Source: Stomoxys calcitrans (taxonomy: Eukaryota; Arthropoda; Insecta; Diptera; Muscidae). Taken from it: a DNA stretch of 64,000 bases. The stretch is taken from positions 150,434,001-150,498,000 of the forward strand of contig NC_081556.1 of NCBI RefSeq assembly GCF_963082655.1, given 5' to 3'. The translations under genes were made by a program, and so were the position numbers. The notes beneath the pieces were generated by a model that was not told the DNA's origin, searched no databases, and was given only the letters and a program-made list of their open reading frames with translations. Below, one piece after another: positions 1 to 11,430 of this stretch (position 1 is its first letter; each line of letters starts with the position of its first letter).

Positions 1-513
1 CCAAATTTCGACGGCATCGGATAAAAAATGCGCGTTTTATGGGCCTAAGACCTTAAATCGAGAGATCGGTCTGTATGACAGCTATATCCAAATCTGAACC
101 GACCTGAGCCAAAATGAAGATGGATATCGAGTGGCCTAATGCAACCTACTGTCTCAAATTTCAACAAAATTGAATAATAAATATGCCTTTTATGGGCCTA
201 AGACCCCAAATCGGCGAATCGGTCTATACGGGGGCTATATCAAGATATAGTCCGATATCGAAGATCGGCTTTGAACTTAAGCTGCTTATAGACAAAAAGA
301 GAATCTGTGCAAAGTTTCAACTCAATATCTCAATTTTTAAAGACTGTAGCGTGATTTCAACAGACAGAAGGACGGACATAGCTAGAGCGTCTTAGATTTT
401 TACACTGATCAAGAATATATACTCTTTATAGGGTCGGAAACGGATATTTCGATGTGTTGCAAACGGAATGCCAAAATGAATATACCCCCATCCTTCGGTG
501 ATGGGTATAAAAA
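1..513 (+). mobile_element. mini-me-like element, 3' part
   Basis: This is the right-hand part of an interspersed element whose left end is outside the window. It has degenerate ~125-bp units sharing 'ggtctgtatgacagctatat' and 'ccaaatttc'. Then come the features that mark the family: a GACG microsatellite seed (cagacagaaggacggacat), a short core, a TA seed (agaatatatactctttatag) and a terminal 'ggtgatgggtataaaaa'. Paired GTCY and TA proto-microsatellites around a conserved core are what I know of the dipteran mini-me elements, which are related to DINE-1 and Helentron-type non-autonomous elements. The family name is inferred. No coding capacity is seen; the 70-aa ORF here is a by-product of the repeat. 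Confidence 0.75.
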
Positions 514-850
514 TATATTAAATTGAAATATCAGTTATTTTTGTCTGGCATTTCCCATAGGGTTAGCAAACCAATAGTTGTCCAACTTATTTATTTGTTG
601 ACAACCGTGGGTGATTTCATTTATTAATAAAAGCCTCATTTGGTTTTAAATTTGGTCGAAAGGTTAACCGGACTGCAGTTTCTGGGATTCTATCCCTTCA
701 TCAGCATAATTCTTCGACTCTTCAATCATATGAGCTTTGGCAAAAATAGTCTAAATGAGAAAACACTTTTGCTCATAACTTCGAAGAAAGCTGTTAGTCA
801 TAACTTTTAACACATTTTGATTTTCCCTCAGCTCCGCCATTTGCGGAGAG
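514..850. other. no gene seen (AT-rich spacer)
   Basis: AT-rich sequence between a mini-me-like element and a SINE-containing stretch. I see no coding region, RNA gene or recognised repeat. Confidence 0.5.
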
Positions 851-947
851 GCCAACATCGTCGTACGCCACGTATCGTTTTTGTATTTTTTGTTTTTTCG
901 TTGATCTGTTTTTTCAAAGATGACACATGGTGTACGGCGATGTTGGC
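851..947. repeat. inverted repeat with 65-nt loop
   Basis: The 16-base arm GCCAACATCGTCGTAC at 851-866 is matched by GTACGGCGATGTTGGC at 932-947, its reverse complement with one G-U-compatible mismatch. The loop is rich in T. It lies just upstream of a SINE copy and may be a small foldback or the inverted edge of an older insertion. No function is assigned. Confidence 0.6.
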
Positions 948-954
948 TTGCATA

Positions 955-1175
955 TGCGCAACAACAACAAACCGAGTGCGAACGACGTGCTGCATTGGGA
1001 CACCCCTTTGGGAAGAAGTTTTTACATGGCGTAGTACCTCAAAAATATCGCCAGCATTTGGAGAGGATAACCATGGCTGAAAAAAATTTTTTTTCTCATG
1101 TTCTCGCCAGGATTCGAACCCAGGCATTCAGCGTCATAAGCGGATTTGCTAACCTCCGCGCTACGGTGGCCTTAT
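955..1175 (-). mobile_element. tRNA-derived SINE copy (a)
   Basis: A copy of a ~300-bp repeat found at least seven times in the window. Read on the minus strand it begins with a tRNA-like head: 'aaggccaccgtagcgcggag' holds an A-box-like TAGCGCGGAGG, and about 30 bases on 'gggttcgaatcc' is a B box. The body follows (tggttatcc... ccaaatgctggcgatattt... gtaaaaacttcttccc). The pol III boxes plus multicopy dispersal identify a SINE. The 5' tip of the tRNA head reads cleanly; the distal end is truncated or diverged. The parent tRNA cannot be named because the anticodon stem does not fold convincingly. Confidence 0.75.
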
Positions 1176-1186
1176 TTAATCTAGAG

Positions 1187-1835
<649 letters not shown>

Positions 1836-2957
1836 CGCTTAATATTTTGCCATAAGTAGTAGAACTTTATATATTCTTCTACTCAAATTTGTACTTCCAA
1901 CTGTATTACGTAAACCCTTCTTCCCTAAATCCACTTCGAAATTTTAAATGTCAAAATCACTTCAACAATTTTCATTTGTTTGAAATGCATTTCTGGATAA
2001 TTTCATATGCATACACTTCACTGCTGTCTGTCCTATCACTCATTTACATCCCCCTTGGTCATGGTCAGAACACTTTAAAATTCTTCGAATTAAGCAATTC
2101 CAAATATTTGGCCAAACATTTTGACCCATTTCATAATATCGAAAAATTGGTATTTACACACTTCACTATGAACATATGTACGTATGTGTGCGAGTAGGGG
2201 TATGTGCATTTCACACATATCTATGTAGCTGATAATTTAAACATTGGGGAAAAACGAAAAGATTTTATTGGTCGGCAGGAGTTCAATGACAAACTTAGTG
2301 ACCTAGATTAGACAAATAGTACTGACAAAGTTTCGAACTTTAGTTTTTTTGCACTTCCATTAGCGCGAAGACTGATATCATGCCAGAGAAAAATCTTCCC
2401 TCATATCATCATTTACGAGGGAAAATCTCAAAAATGTAAAATTTTTGTATAACCCTTCTTAACGAACCCCATGCTCAGGGGAAATTGTTGCCTAAAATAT
2501 ATAATACTCGTATGATACGAGTACTCCATTAGAGCCAAACATTTTTGTAGAAAATGAAACGAATAATCTGGGGGTTTTACAAATGTTAACCCTCTTGATA
2601 AATGTACAATTTCATACTTATATTAAAAAAAAAATGATAAATGAAATCTTCTTTTAAAGGAAATATTTCCATATCCGAGTAGTCCCTCAGGTATTAGCGA
2701 TACAAGGTAAATTTTTTGGGGAGGAGGGGGGAGGCTAGTCACTCTTTGCGATGCAATAAAAGTAGCAAAAATTGACGAAAACAACATCATTTTCCTATAG
2801 GTCTTTCAAAGCTTATGCCCAAGGCGTATATAATAAGATGGCCGCATCAGCACAGCTGATGGAATTCGGTATGTCGAATCATTTTTGAAAATTTAAACTT
2901 CAAAATAAATTTTTTATAAATTGATTTTTGTGTTTGCTATTATTTTAGTTCTTAAAC
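1836..2957. other. no gene seen
   Basis: AT-rich sequence downstream of the small minus-strand gene. It has short runs of A and G and no sustained coding frame or recognisable element. The 102-aa ORF at 1889-2197 has biased composition and no motif I recognise. Confidence 0.4.
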
Positions 2958-3300
2958 TTAGTTTATAAATGGAACGTAGTTTCTAACCTCACTGTGCGTC
3001 ACTTGTTTAACTGCCCAGCTAGACCCACTCAATCCCATGACAGCATCTTCCCTCCTTAACGAATTCAAAGGAACGGTGTTTGTTTCATCGTAGCTCTCCG
3101 ATGGGAATGATTCCATCAAAACACTTAAGAAACCGATAATTGCCCTTTTCTTGGTGTCTAGAAGGATGCAATGTTTTAATTTTTCAAGATTTTCCAAATA
3201 ATTCTGCAAATTTTGCACTTAACTTCTAATGTAGAACAACCGACTTGAATTATACCTTCATTTGGTCAGTTTTCTGTACCTGAACACTAGCTGCTGCCAT
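2958..3300 (-). CDS. small conserved-looking protein, two coding exons, function unknown
   Basis: On the minus strand an ATG at 3300 opens 15 codons (3300-3256; MAAASVQVQKTDQMK) ending at a donor AAG|GTATAA. A 52-nt intron (3255-3204) ends in TTTGCAG, and exon 2 (3203-2958) continues in phase 0 to TAA, giving about 96 aa. Residues 16-35 look helical (NYLENLEKLKHCILLDTKKR); the tail is acidic then basic. There is no signal peptide, membrane segment or known motif. A short phase-compatible intron and normal codon use argue for a real gene rather than TE debris. An upstream non-coding exon is likely (see 3301-3450). I do not recognise the family. The alternative is a chance ORF. Confidence 0.45.
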
Positions 3301-3450
3301 GAATCTGCATTCAAAGTAAATACAAATTAAACAAATTTATGAATAACCAATAAACAATATTTCTATTTCTTACTTACCTCTGCCTCTTTGATGCATTTTG
3401 GCGTTAGCTTTTGTATTATCATGAAATGGCTGCTTTTCACAAAACAGCTG
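3301..3450 (-). other. probable 5' UTR exon and intron of the small minus-strand gene
   Basis: On the minus strand a strong donor AGAG|GTAAGTAAG sits at 3378/3377 and an acceptor TTTGAATGCAG|ATTC at 3305/3304, four bases before the proposed ATG. The exon upstream of the donor contains an ATG (atgcatcaaagaggc). After splicing it reads out of frame past the main ATG and stops after 21 codons, so it would act as an overlapping upstream ORF. The transcription start was not located. Confidence 0.35.
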
Positions 3451-3744
3451 ATCTTTACAAAACATCTGTTCAAAGTTGCAAATTTCTGCTGGCAGAAAAA
3501 GTCCCAGTAGAAACTTGCGGGTTCTCTATTTTTTAACTGTCAAAATTTGGTCTCTCTCGCGCTTTCTTCTGCTGGCAAATAAAGTACGCGAACTACTTTC
3601 AGTAAAAATGAGTTTCCGAACACAGGCACACTATACCAAAACCCCCGTATTTTTTAGGTTTAATGATAGTATCAACAAAAGGACAGTGATTATTGGAAAT
3701 CTTAAATTCCAGCAAATTAAGGTTTTTAGATTTCCAACATTCTC

Positions 3745-3772
3745 CGACCTATCGTCGATACTATCGGCACCT
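3745..3772. promoter_or_regulatory. DRE-like ATCG motifs upstream of the small gene
   Basis: The stretch 'ctatcgtcgatactatcggc' lies about 300 bp upstream of the proposed first exon of the minus-strand gene and resembles the Drosophila DRE core (TATCGATA) with mismatches. Housekeeping fly promoters often carry such motifs, but a role here is only inferred. Confidence 0.2.
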
Positions 3773-3920
3773 TTTCAGTACACCCTATTATTGAAATGAA
3801 CTTCAGTTTTACATGCTGCTACACATGGACGGTCAATCGTCATCACTTTTAAATTCTGCCAATAAATGAATCGACACTGATTGAGACAACGATTATTAAC
3901 ACATGCATGCTTGCATGCTG

Positions 3921-4206
3921 CCACACACACACACACGCACACACCAACCCCACCCCAAACTCAACTAAGAATACTCAGCTCTTTGATAAAATGAATACCA
4001 ACAACATAATCAAGCATGCTTAGCTGGGGTGTGTGTGTGTGTGTGTGTGTGTCAGCCCACATGTATGTTTATGTTCATGTCAATTTAACAGACTGACCAC
4101 TACTCTCCACCCCCACAATGCCCGTCTGTCACATGGATGAACCGCTTTAACATTTTCATGGTGATATTTACATGTGTACCCAATGCACTCACACACACAC
4201 ACACAC
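3921..4206. repeat. CA and GT microsatellites in opposite orientation
   Basis: (CA)n lies at about 3922-3944, (GT)12 at 4029-4052, and another (CA)n at about 4190-4206. The first two are complementary and about 85 bp apart, so they could pair as a hairpin. The surrounding sequence, 3451-4837, holds no gene I can support; the ORFs here are by-products of the CA tracts. Confidence 0.8.
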
Positions 4207-4837
4207 AGCAGAACATCCCTACCGAACATGTGCTGCCAAACAAAGGGCAAGCATTACAGCTGTTTGTGTCACAATGGAGACATTTTGTAAAACTCATTGT
4301 TTGTCTTTACAAGCATATATACATTCTCTTGCAGCACTCTTTCACATACACTCGCATACACACACATGGTCACATTCATATGAGTATAGATGATTATCAT
4401 TGTCATGGCCTTTTAATATGCTCGCTGGCTCGTTCGCATTAGGCTGCTTCCATTTAGAGGTATATTGTCCATTTGTGTGGCTTGCATTGCCTTGGGAGAT
4501 GGGGGCTGGAGAAGAAGGATGTTAGGAATTAATCAAAACATTTGTTTTGCCATTGTATTGCTAGCTGATATGTGTGTGAGTGTGTCTTAAGAAATATATG
4601 TACATTCACCCATCTGTTTTGGGCCTTAAATTATTGTTCTAGGCAATGTTGCCACCGAATGAAAATTAAATAAGACATATATATGATATATTTTGAACCA
4701 CAGTGTGTCATAAATCCTATATATTCTGTAGTAATTAAAAAAGAATAATAATTTCTTTAAAATTTACCACTAACAAGTTAAAATTTTCGAAATTTTCCAT
4801 ACACCTAGTACTGCTTGACCTAGAGCTGGCCAAATAT

Positions 4838-4920
4838 CGATGGTACTAGCGATACTATCGATATTTTATTTTTTTGGCTGAAAATCGATTGAGATTTTCT
4901 CGATCGATATTATCGACAAA
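4838..4920. promoter_or_regulatory. cluster of ATCGAT motifs including a perfect TATCGATA
   Basis: Within 80 bp there are several variants: aatatcgatgg, gcgatactatcgatatt (containing the exact DRE octamer TATCGATA), aaaatcgattg, and ctcgatcgatattatcgac. This could be a DRE/BEAF-type site cluster or the edge of a diverged repeat. No adjacent gene start is evident. Confidence 0.25.
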
Positions 4921-4949
4921 GTTTCGCTATTTGCAAAATTGAAAAAAAA

Positions 4950-5020
4950 TGTGATTGCATGCTAACTTCGGCTGGGCCGTATCTTATATACCTTCAACCA
5001 TGGATCGCTTTTGTCGATTT
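4950..5020 (+). mobile_element. mini-me-like 5' tip fragment
   Basis: The stretch 'gcatgctaacttcggctggg' followed by 'atataccttcaaccatggat' and 'cgcttttgtcga' matches the 5' terminus of complete copies (for example at 55930-55995). Only the tip is present; it runs into a different repeat at about 5030. Confidence 0.65.
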
Positions 5021-5029
5021 TTTTGCGCT

Positions 5030-5330
5030 TCGTAATTTTAAGTACTAAAACTACCAAATGTACATTTACATACTAAAACATGCAAAATTCTACTTTCGAT
5101 ACAGACTGAGCTACAACTCTCAAACTGGGAAACAGTTATACCTTGTGGCATAAATCGGCGACTAGAAGTTTTTTTTTTTAATTCAAACATTTATGTACCA
5201 AAACGTACAAAATGGTACCTTCTGTATAGACCGAACTACAGTTCTCAACATTGGGACACATTTTCAGTTTGACAGTATATATTGGAAGATTAGAAAGACA
5301 AAAGACGAGCGTCTAGAAGTTTTTTTTTTA
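5030..5330 (+). repeat. GTAC-rich satellite-like repeat, two units
   Basis: Two ~150-bp units share 'ctaaaac..gcaaaattcta', 'agactgagctacaactctca' and 'attttttttt'. The same family makes up 59342-61165, over 50 kb away. No coding potential. Confidence 0.6.
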
Positions 5331-5334
5331 TTAG

Positions 5335-6932
5335 GATGAGGGTATACTAATTTCGTCATTCTGTTTGTAACACCTCGAAAGCACGCTAACTTTCGAAGGA
5401 GTAAAGCTAGCCGCTTGAAAATTTGCACAAATACTTTTTATTAATGTAGGTCGGTTGGGATTGTAAATGGGCCAAATTGGTCCATGTTTTGATATAGCTG
5501 CCATATAAACCGATCTTGGGTCTTGACTTCTTAAGCCTCTAAAGGGCGCAATTCTCGTCCGTTTGACTGAAAATTTCCACGTGTTGTTTTGGTATCACTT
5601 CCAACAACTACGCCTAGTATGATTTAAATTGGTCCATGTTTTGATATAGCTGCCATATAAACCGATCTTGGGTCTTGTCTTCTTGAGCCTGTAGAGCGCG
5701 CAATTTTCTTCCGATTTGGCTGAAATTTTGCACGTAGTGTTTTGGTATCACTTTCAACAACTGTGCTAAGTATGATTCAAATCGGTTCATAATCTGGTAT
5801 ATCTTTCATATAAACCGATCTTGGATCTTGATTTCTGTAGAGCGCGCAATTCTCATCCGATTTGGCATGAGGTGTTTTGTTATGACTTCCAATAACTGTG
5901 CTAAATCAGTTCATAACCTGATATATATCCAATTCTGCACTGATCTGGGCCATATTGTAAAAGTATGTCAAGGGGCTTAACTTAAATCAATGTCCCAAAT
6001 TTCGACGATATCGGACAATAAATGCTACTTTTATGGGCCCAAAAACTTAAATCGAGAAATCGGTCTATATTGAAGAAGAATGTCGAGGGGCCTGACATAA
6101 TTCACTATCCCAAATTTCAGGAAAATCGGATAATGAATGTGGCTTTTATGCGGCTAAAATCCTAAATTGGAGTATCACTCTATATGACAGCTATATCTAA
6201 ATCTAGACCAATCTGGGCCAAATCAAAAAAGGATGCCGAAAGGCCTAACACAACTCACTGTCCCAAATTTTCGCAAAATCGGATAATAAATGTGGCTTTC
6301 ATGGGCCTAAGACCCTAAATCGGGGGATCGGTCTATATGGCAGCTATTTTCAAATCTGGACCGATCTGGGCCAAATTGATGAAGGATGTCGAAGGGCCTA
6401 ACACAAATTTCCAAATTTCATCAAAATCCCAAATTTTATCAAAATCGGATAATATAAGTGGCGTTTTAGGGACTAAGACCCTAAATCGGAGGTTTGGTCT
6501 ATATGACAGCTATATCCAAATCTGAACCGATCTGGACCAAATTGACGAAGGACGTCGAAGGGCTTAACACAACTCACTGTCCCAAATTTCAGCAAAATCG
6601 AATAATAAATGTGGCTTTTATGGGCCCTAAGACCCTAAATCGGCTGATCGGTCTATATGGGGACTATATCAAGATATAGTCCGATATAGCCCATCTTCGA
6701 ATTTAACCCGCTTATGGACAAAAAAAGAATCTGTGCAAAATTTCAGCTCGATATCTCTATTTTTAAAGACTGTAGCGTGATTTCAACAGACAGACGGACG
6801 GACATGCCTAGATCGTCTTAGATTTCTACGCTGGTCAAGAATATATATACTTTATAGGGTCGGAAATGGACATTTCGATGTGTTGCAAACGGAATGACAA
6901 AATGAATATACCTCCTTCGGTGGTGGGTATAA
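5335..6932. mobile_element. chimeric mini-me-like element (reverse arm then forward arm)
   Basis: The first part (5335-5935) reads as a reverse-orientation copy, starting with the complement of the 3' end (gatgagggtatactaatttc) and going directly into 'gcacgctaactttcgaagga', so the TA/core segment is deleted. From about 5935 the units run forward and end with the GACG seed (cagacagacggacggacatg), the TA seed and a 3' tip 'ggtggtgggtataaaaa'. Two 3' halves are therefore joined head to head, by nested insertion or rearrangement. Confidence 0.65.
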
Positions 6933-8214
6933 AAACCATAACAGCATTAAACTCAATTTATGAACTATTTATTTTAAAGTTTATATTTTTGTACGGCGAA
7001 TTCAAAAATGAGTTGACATATCAAATTCCCTCAGCTGGGTTAATGCGGCCACTTAATAAATATGCCTTGCCTATTACTTTGGAATTATTTTTAGTATATA
7101 TGGAATTATTTTAGTAATATAATTTTTTGAAAATTTCACCCAACAACTCCTTAAATCAAAATTTAAAGTCCTTTAAATTTTTCATCATTTAAATTATTAT
7201 CATTAACTAAAAGCAAGCTGTAATAGTTCCCTATCTATGCCTTTTTGTGATATGATATATGTACATGGTGCTATTTTACATTAATAGACATGCTTTTCGA
7301 AAATCTGTGTTTTTTAATACCCACAACCTACGCAATATGTTATCGGTCTTCAAAGAATAAGATTTCTTTAATTTCTTCCTCCCTCTCAACGAACATATCA
7401 AACATTGCCAAAGTAACTGACATGTGTTCATCTCATTATCTTATTTGGCATCCACAATGTGTTCATTTCTCATGTGCTTGAACAAAACCATATTCCATTG
7501 CCATGGCAAGTAATATGGCATATTTATCAAAGGCATGTAAAGCGAAGTATGCTTCCCCTACAGGGCATAAATGTGAAGGAGAAAAAGAGAGCGAGAGAGA
7601 GAGAGAGACAGAGTAGTAGATTTATTGATGAGATGGTATTTAGAAAAACGTTTTACAAATTCCAACAATTCAAAATTTCCCCACAGGCATTTGGTTAATT
7701 GGAAAATTGAAAATGTATCATAAATGTGGTTTTGTTTGTAAACGAGTAGGTTTATGAGTGTGTATGTGTGTTTGTCTGTCAGTTTAGTTCTAGTTCATCG
7801 TAAAATCCAATGTAAATAGAATTAGCCCTAAGGTATATTTACCCAATCAACTATGTGCACAAGTTAAACAATTTAAATATTTTATTTGACTTTATCGCTT
7901 CGACACAAAATAATCATTTAATTGTTGTTAATTGAAAGCCATCACTATCATCATAAATAATGAAAATTCATTAGGAAAAAATGGCTACTGTGATTTCTTT
8001 ACAAAAGGAAGGTGAAAAGTTGAATGAAACTGAAACTTATTTGACTAGAGCATTGAAACCTCTCCTCTCAAATCTTAAAAGTAAATAAATATTTGAAATT
8101 ATTTTGAATAACTTAAGGAACAAAGATATTTAATTAGCTCACATAAGAACCACAGCCTTTCAAAATAATATTGCCAATAAATTGAAGAAAATTTCTAAAA
8201 AAAAAACAAAAAAA
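6933..8214. other. no gene seen
   Basis: AT-rich sequence with a short (GA)n tract near 7588-7608 and TG-rich bits near 7755-7780. No coding frame, RNA gene or known repeat supported. Confidence 0.4.
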
Positions 8215-9912
8215 ATGGCGTTAAGTTTGGCAGGGCCGAACTTTGGATACCCACCACCTCGGGTTTGTATGTAAACCATCTTTCATCAAAATCCGGTTAA
8301 AATTGTATACCTTATGTCCCATAAATAAATACGAAATAAAAACGAAATATGTTCCGATTTGGACCAAATACTAATAAGTACAAGTCATTGTTCAATTGTG
8401 TATAACAAAATATTGGTCTTTTTAGAAGCTATATCTAAAAATAAACCCATCTGAACCATATACAACATGGATGTCGAAAAGCCTAACATAAGTCAATGTG
8501 TCAAATTTCAGTTAAATCGGTTTATAAGTGCGCCTTTTATGGGGCCAATACTTTAAATCGAGATATCGGTTTATATGGCAGCTATATGCAAATCTTGATC
8601 GATCTAGACTAAATTGCAGAAATATGTGAAGGGGCTTAACATAACACTCTGTCCCAAATTTCCGCAACATCCAACAATAAATGCGACTTTTATGGGTCCA
8701 AGACATTAAATCGAGAGATCGGACTATATGGCAGCTTTATCCAAATTTGCGCCGATCTGAGTGAAATTAAAGAAGGATGTCGAAGTGCCCAATACAACTC
8801 ATTGCCCCAAATTGCGGCGACATCGAACAATAAATGCGCTTTTTATGGCCTTAAAACCTAAAACCGAGAGATCGGTCTATATGGCAGCTATATCCAAATC
8901 TGTACCGATCTGTGCCATAATGTAGAAGTACGTCAAGGGGCTTAACTTAACTCTCTGTCCCAAATTTCCGCAACATCGGACAATAAATGCGACTTTTATG
9001 GGTCCAAAACATTAAATCGTTGGATCGGTCCAAATCTGGACCGATCTGGGCCAAATTCAAAAAAGATGTCGAAAGGCCTACGACAACTCACTGTCCCAAA
9101 TTTCGGCGACATCGGACAATAAATGCGCCTTTTATGGACCCACAACCTTAAATCGAGGGGTCGGTCTATATGGCAGCTATATCCAAATCTGAACCGATCT
9201 GGACCAATATATGAAAAATGTCAAAGGACCTAACACAACTCACTGTCCCTAATTTCAGCAAAATCGGAAAATAAATGTGGCTTTTATGGGCCTAAGACCC
9301 TAAATCGGAGGATCGGTCTATATGGCAGCTATATCCAAATCTGATCCGATCTGGGTCAATTTTATGAAAACTGTCGAAGGGCCTAACACAACACACTGTC
9401 CCAAATTTCAGCAAAATTGGATAATAAATATGGCTTTTATTGGCCTAAGTCCCTAAATCGACGGATCGGTCTATATGGCAGCTAAATCCAAATCTGGACC
9501 GATCTGGGCCAAATTGATGAAAAATGTCGAAGGGCCTTGCACAACTTACTGTCCCGAATTCCAGCAAAATCGTTTAATAAATGTGGCTTTTATAGGCCTA
9601 AAACCCTAAATCGGCGGATCGGTCTATATGGGGGCTATATCAAGATATAGTCCGATATAGCCCATCTTCGAACTTAACCTGCTTATGGACAAAAAAAAAA
9701 GAACCTGTGTAAAGTTTGACCTTAATATCTCTATTTTTGAAGATTGTAGCGTGATTTCAACAGACAGACGAACAGATGGACTGGCATGTCTTAGATTTTT
9801 ACGCTGATCAAGAATATATATACTTTATAGGATCGGAAATGGATATTTCTATGTATTGCAAACGGAATGACAAAATGAATATACCCCCATCCTTCGATGG
9901 TGGGCATAAAAA
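8215..9912 (+). mobile_element. complete mini-me-like element
   Basis: Both ends are present. The 5' tip is 'ggcgttaagtttggcagggc' with 'cgaactttggatacccacca'; the 3' tip is 'catccttcgatggtgggcat' followed by aaaaa. The interior is some ten ~125-bp degenerate units, each with 'ggtctatatggcagctatat', 'ccaaatctg(a/g)accgatctg' and 'cacaactcactgtcccaaat'. A decayed GACG seed and TA seed follow near 9760-9830. The subterminal TACCC...ATGG and CCAT...GGGTA motifs are inverted relative to each other, as in complete copies elsewhere. Confidence 0.8.
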
Positions 9913-9979
9913 TTTAAAAGAAATATCTGAAAATTTTTCTAAAAACTAATATGCAAAAGCAAATTAGCTCATGACATTC

Positions 9980-10690
9980 CCTAACGGAACAGCGGGGATA
10001 CTTCTCTCATATCAATGGGTGCTATCCGTTACAAGTTTACCTAAATGGATCTCATTTTCATTTCGGAGTCCAAAACACGCGCTGCAGAACGACAGCACTT
10101 CCAAATGACCATTCCACTAAGGAACTGGGGCAAACTTCTTACATATCACTGAGTCCTGTCCGATTCAAATTTTAAACTCAAGCTCCTTTTTAAAGCCGAG
10201 TCCGAACGGCGTGCCGCAATGTGACACCTCTTTGGGGAGAAGTTTTAACATGGCATAGTACCTCACAAATGTCGCCAGCATTAGAAGGGGATAACCACCA
10301 CTGAAAATTCTTTTCCGATATTCTCTCTAGAATTCGAACCCAGCGTCAAAGGCGGACATGCTAACCTTCGCGCCGCGGAGGCCTCCGAACGACAGCACTT
10401 GGTTATTGCAAGTTTGCCCACGAAAATTCCATTAAGGAATTCCATATCAATGGGTGCTGTCCGATTCAAGTTTAAGCGCAATGACAAGGGACCACCTTTT
10501 TATAGCCGAGTCCAAACTGCGTGCCACACTCCTTTGAGAAAAAGTTTTTATATAGCTTTCTATGCATGGCATAGTACCTCACAAATGTCGCCACATTTGG
10601 AAAAGAAAAGCCAGCTGACAATTTTTTCTGATGTTCTCGCTAGGATTCGAACCTAGGCATGCCGCGTCATAGGTGGACATGCTTACATCT
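9980..10690 (-). mobile_element. three stacked SINE copies (b, c and a fragment)
   Basis: A fragment (about 9985-10110), a nearly full copy (about 10110-10386) and another (about 10425-10690) lie in a row. All have their tRNA-like heads on the minus strand. B-box complements: 'gaattcgaaccc' near 10330 and 'ggattcgaacct' near 10634. 'gacagcacttccaaatgacc' and 'gacagcacttggttattgca' repeat at the junctions, suggesting tandem growth or one copy inserting into another. Confidence 0.7.
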
Positions 10691-10699
10691 GGCCCAAGA

Positions 10700-10830
10700 A
10701 CTTATCCTCACCTAACTGGTGAATGGAATGACTCCATCGTTCCGAATCAGCTCACTCGTAGAGCGATTTCTGCAGAACCCATACTGCGGATAGCTAAAGA
10801 CACTGTGGGACTCCAAGAATCTCACAGGAT
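10700..10830 (-). pseudogene. non-LTR reverse transcriptase fragment
   Basis: The complement of 10750-10795 encodes QYGF-RNRST, the fragment before motif A of non-LTR reverse transcriptases. The same stretch is seen in the RT pseudogene at 40985-41030 (agagcgatttctgcggaacc there, agagcgatttctgcagaacc here). Only about 40 codons are recognisable. Confidence 0.5.
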
Positions 10831-11430
10831 GGTGGTTAGGTTAGGCTAGGTTAAAAAGAGGTTGCGGATATTAATCCACCCCATGTCAATATGGGCATAC
10901 ACTTAAGGCAGTAATCGACTTGTTGTGCGCTCTAAATACTAAAAAAGTAACCTCGAAAAAGAAATCTAAGTAAGGAATTCCGTGCTACTTACAAAATCGT
11001 TAATTATTTTCCATGCTACGCCCCTGTGTTGCACAGTGGGAGAAAAATCGGAAAAAAAAATAAAAAAATATGCTGTGTGAGAAAGGGTAGAAATATCTCT
11101 TTGTAATTTGGAATGGTTAGAGCTGAGGTGTTAGCGAGTTCATGTGCAAAATTTCCAACTTTCCCTAGAGGGTTTGGACGCCTCTTGGCAGGCCCTAAAA
11201 TTGGTCACCTCCGTACTCCGAACAATTGTTGGGGCTGCCAAATCTTCATTTATGGTCCGATTTTCAAAACTCTTTTTTTTGCTGCATAAAAGTCCGCTTT
11301 AGGTATACAATATCTCCATTGGTTTTAGAGATATTGATCTTTATTTTTTTTTACGGAGATCTGCTTTGTATTTTGCAATTTACGAAGACACTTCGTTTTC
11401 ACAAAAATTTAATTTTTACCATATTTTTCA
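10831..11430. other. dispersed 'ggttaggtt' repeat and unassigned sequence
   Basis: 10845-10960 begins 'aggttaggctaggttaaaaa', then 'ggatattaatccaccccatg'. A related piece lies at 15435-15530 (aggttaggttgaaaag..., then gatatacaccaatgccaggt), so this is a dispersed repeat. The rest, to 11430, shows no gene. Confidence 0.45.

Noticed and set aside
3476..3799. 107-aa plus-strand ORF
   Set aside because: It lies in the upstream region of the small minus-strand gene, has no recognisable motif and no splice or start support.
9000..9900. Possible satellite DNA array
   Set aside because: The repeated units lie inside a bounded mini-me element with defined tips, so it is internal repetition of a mobile element.
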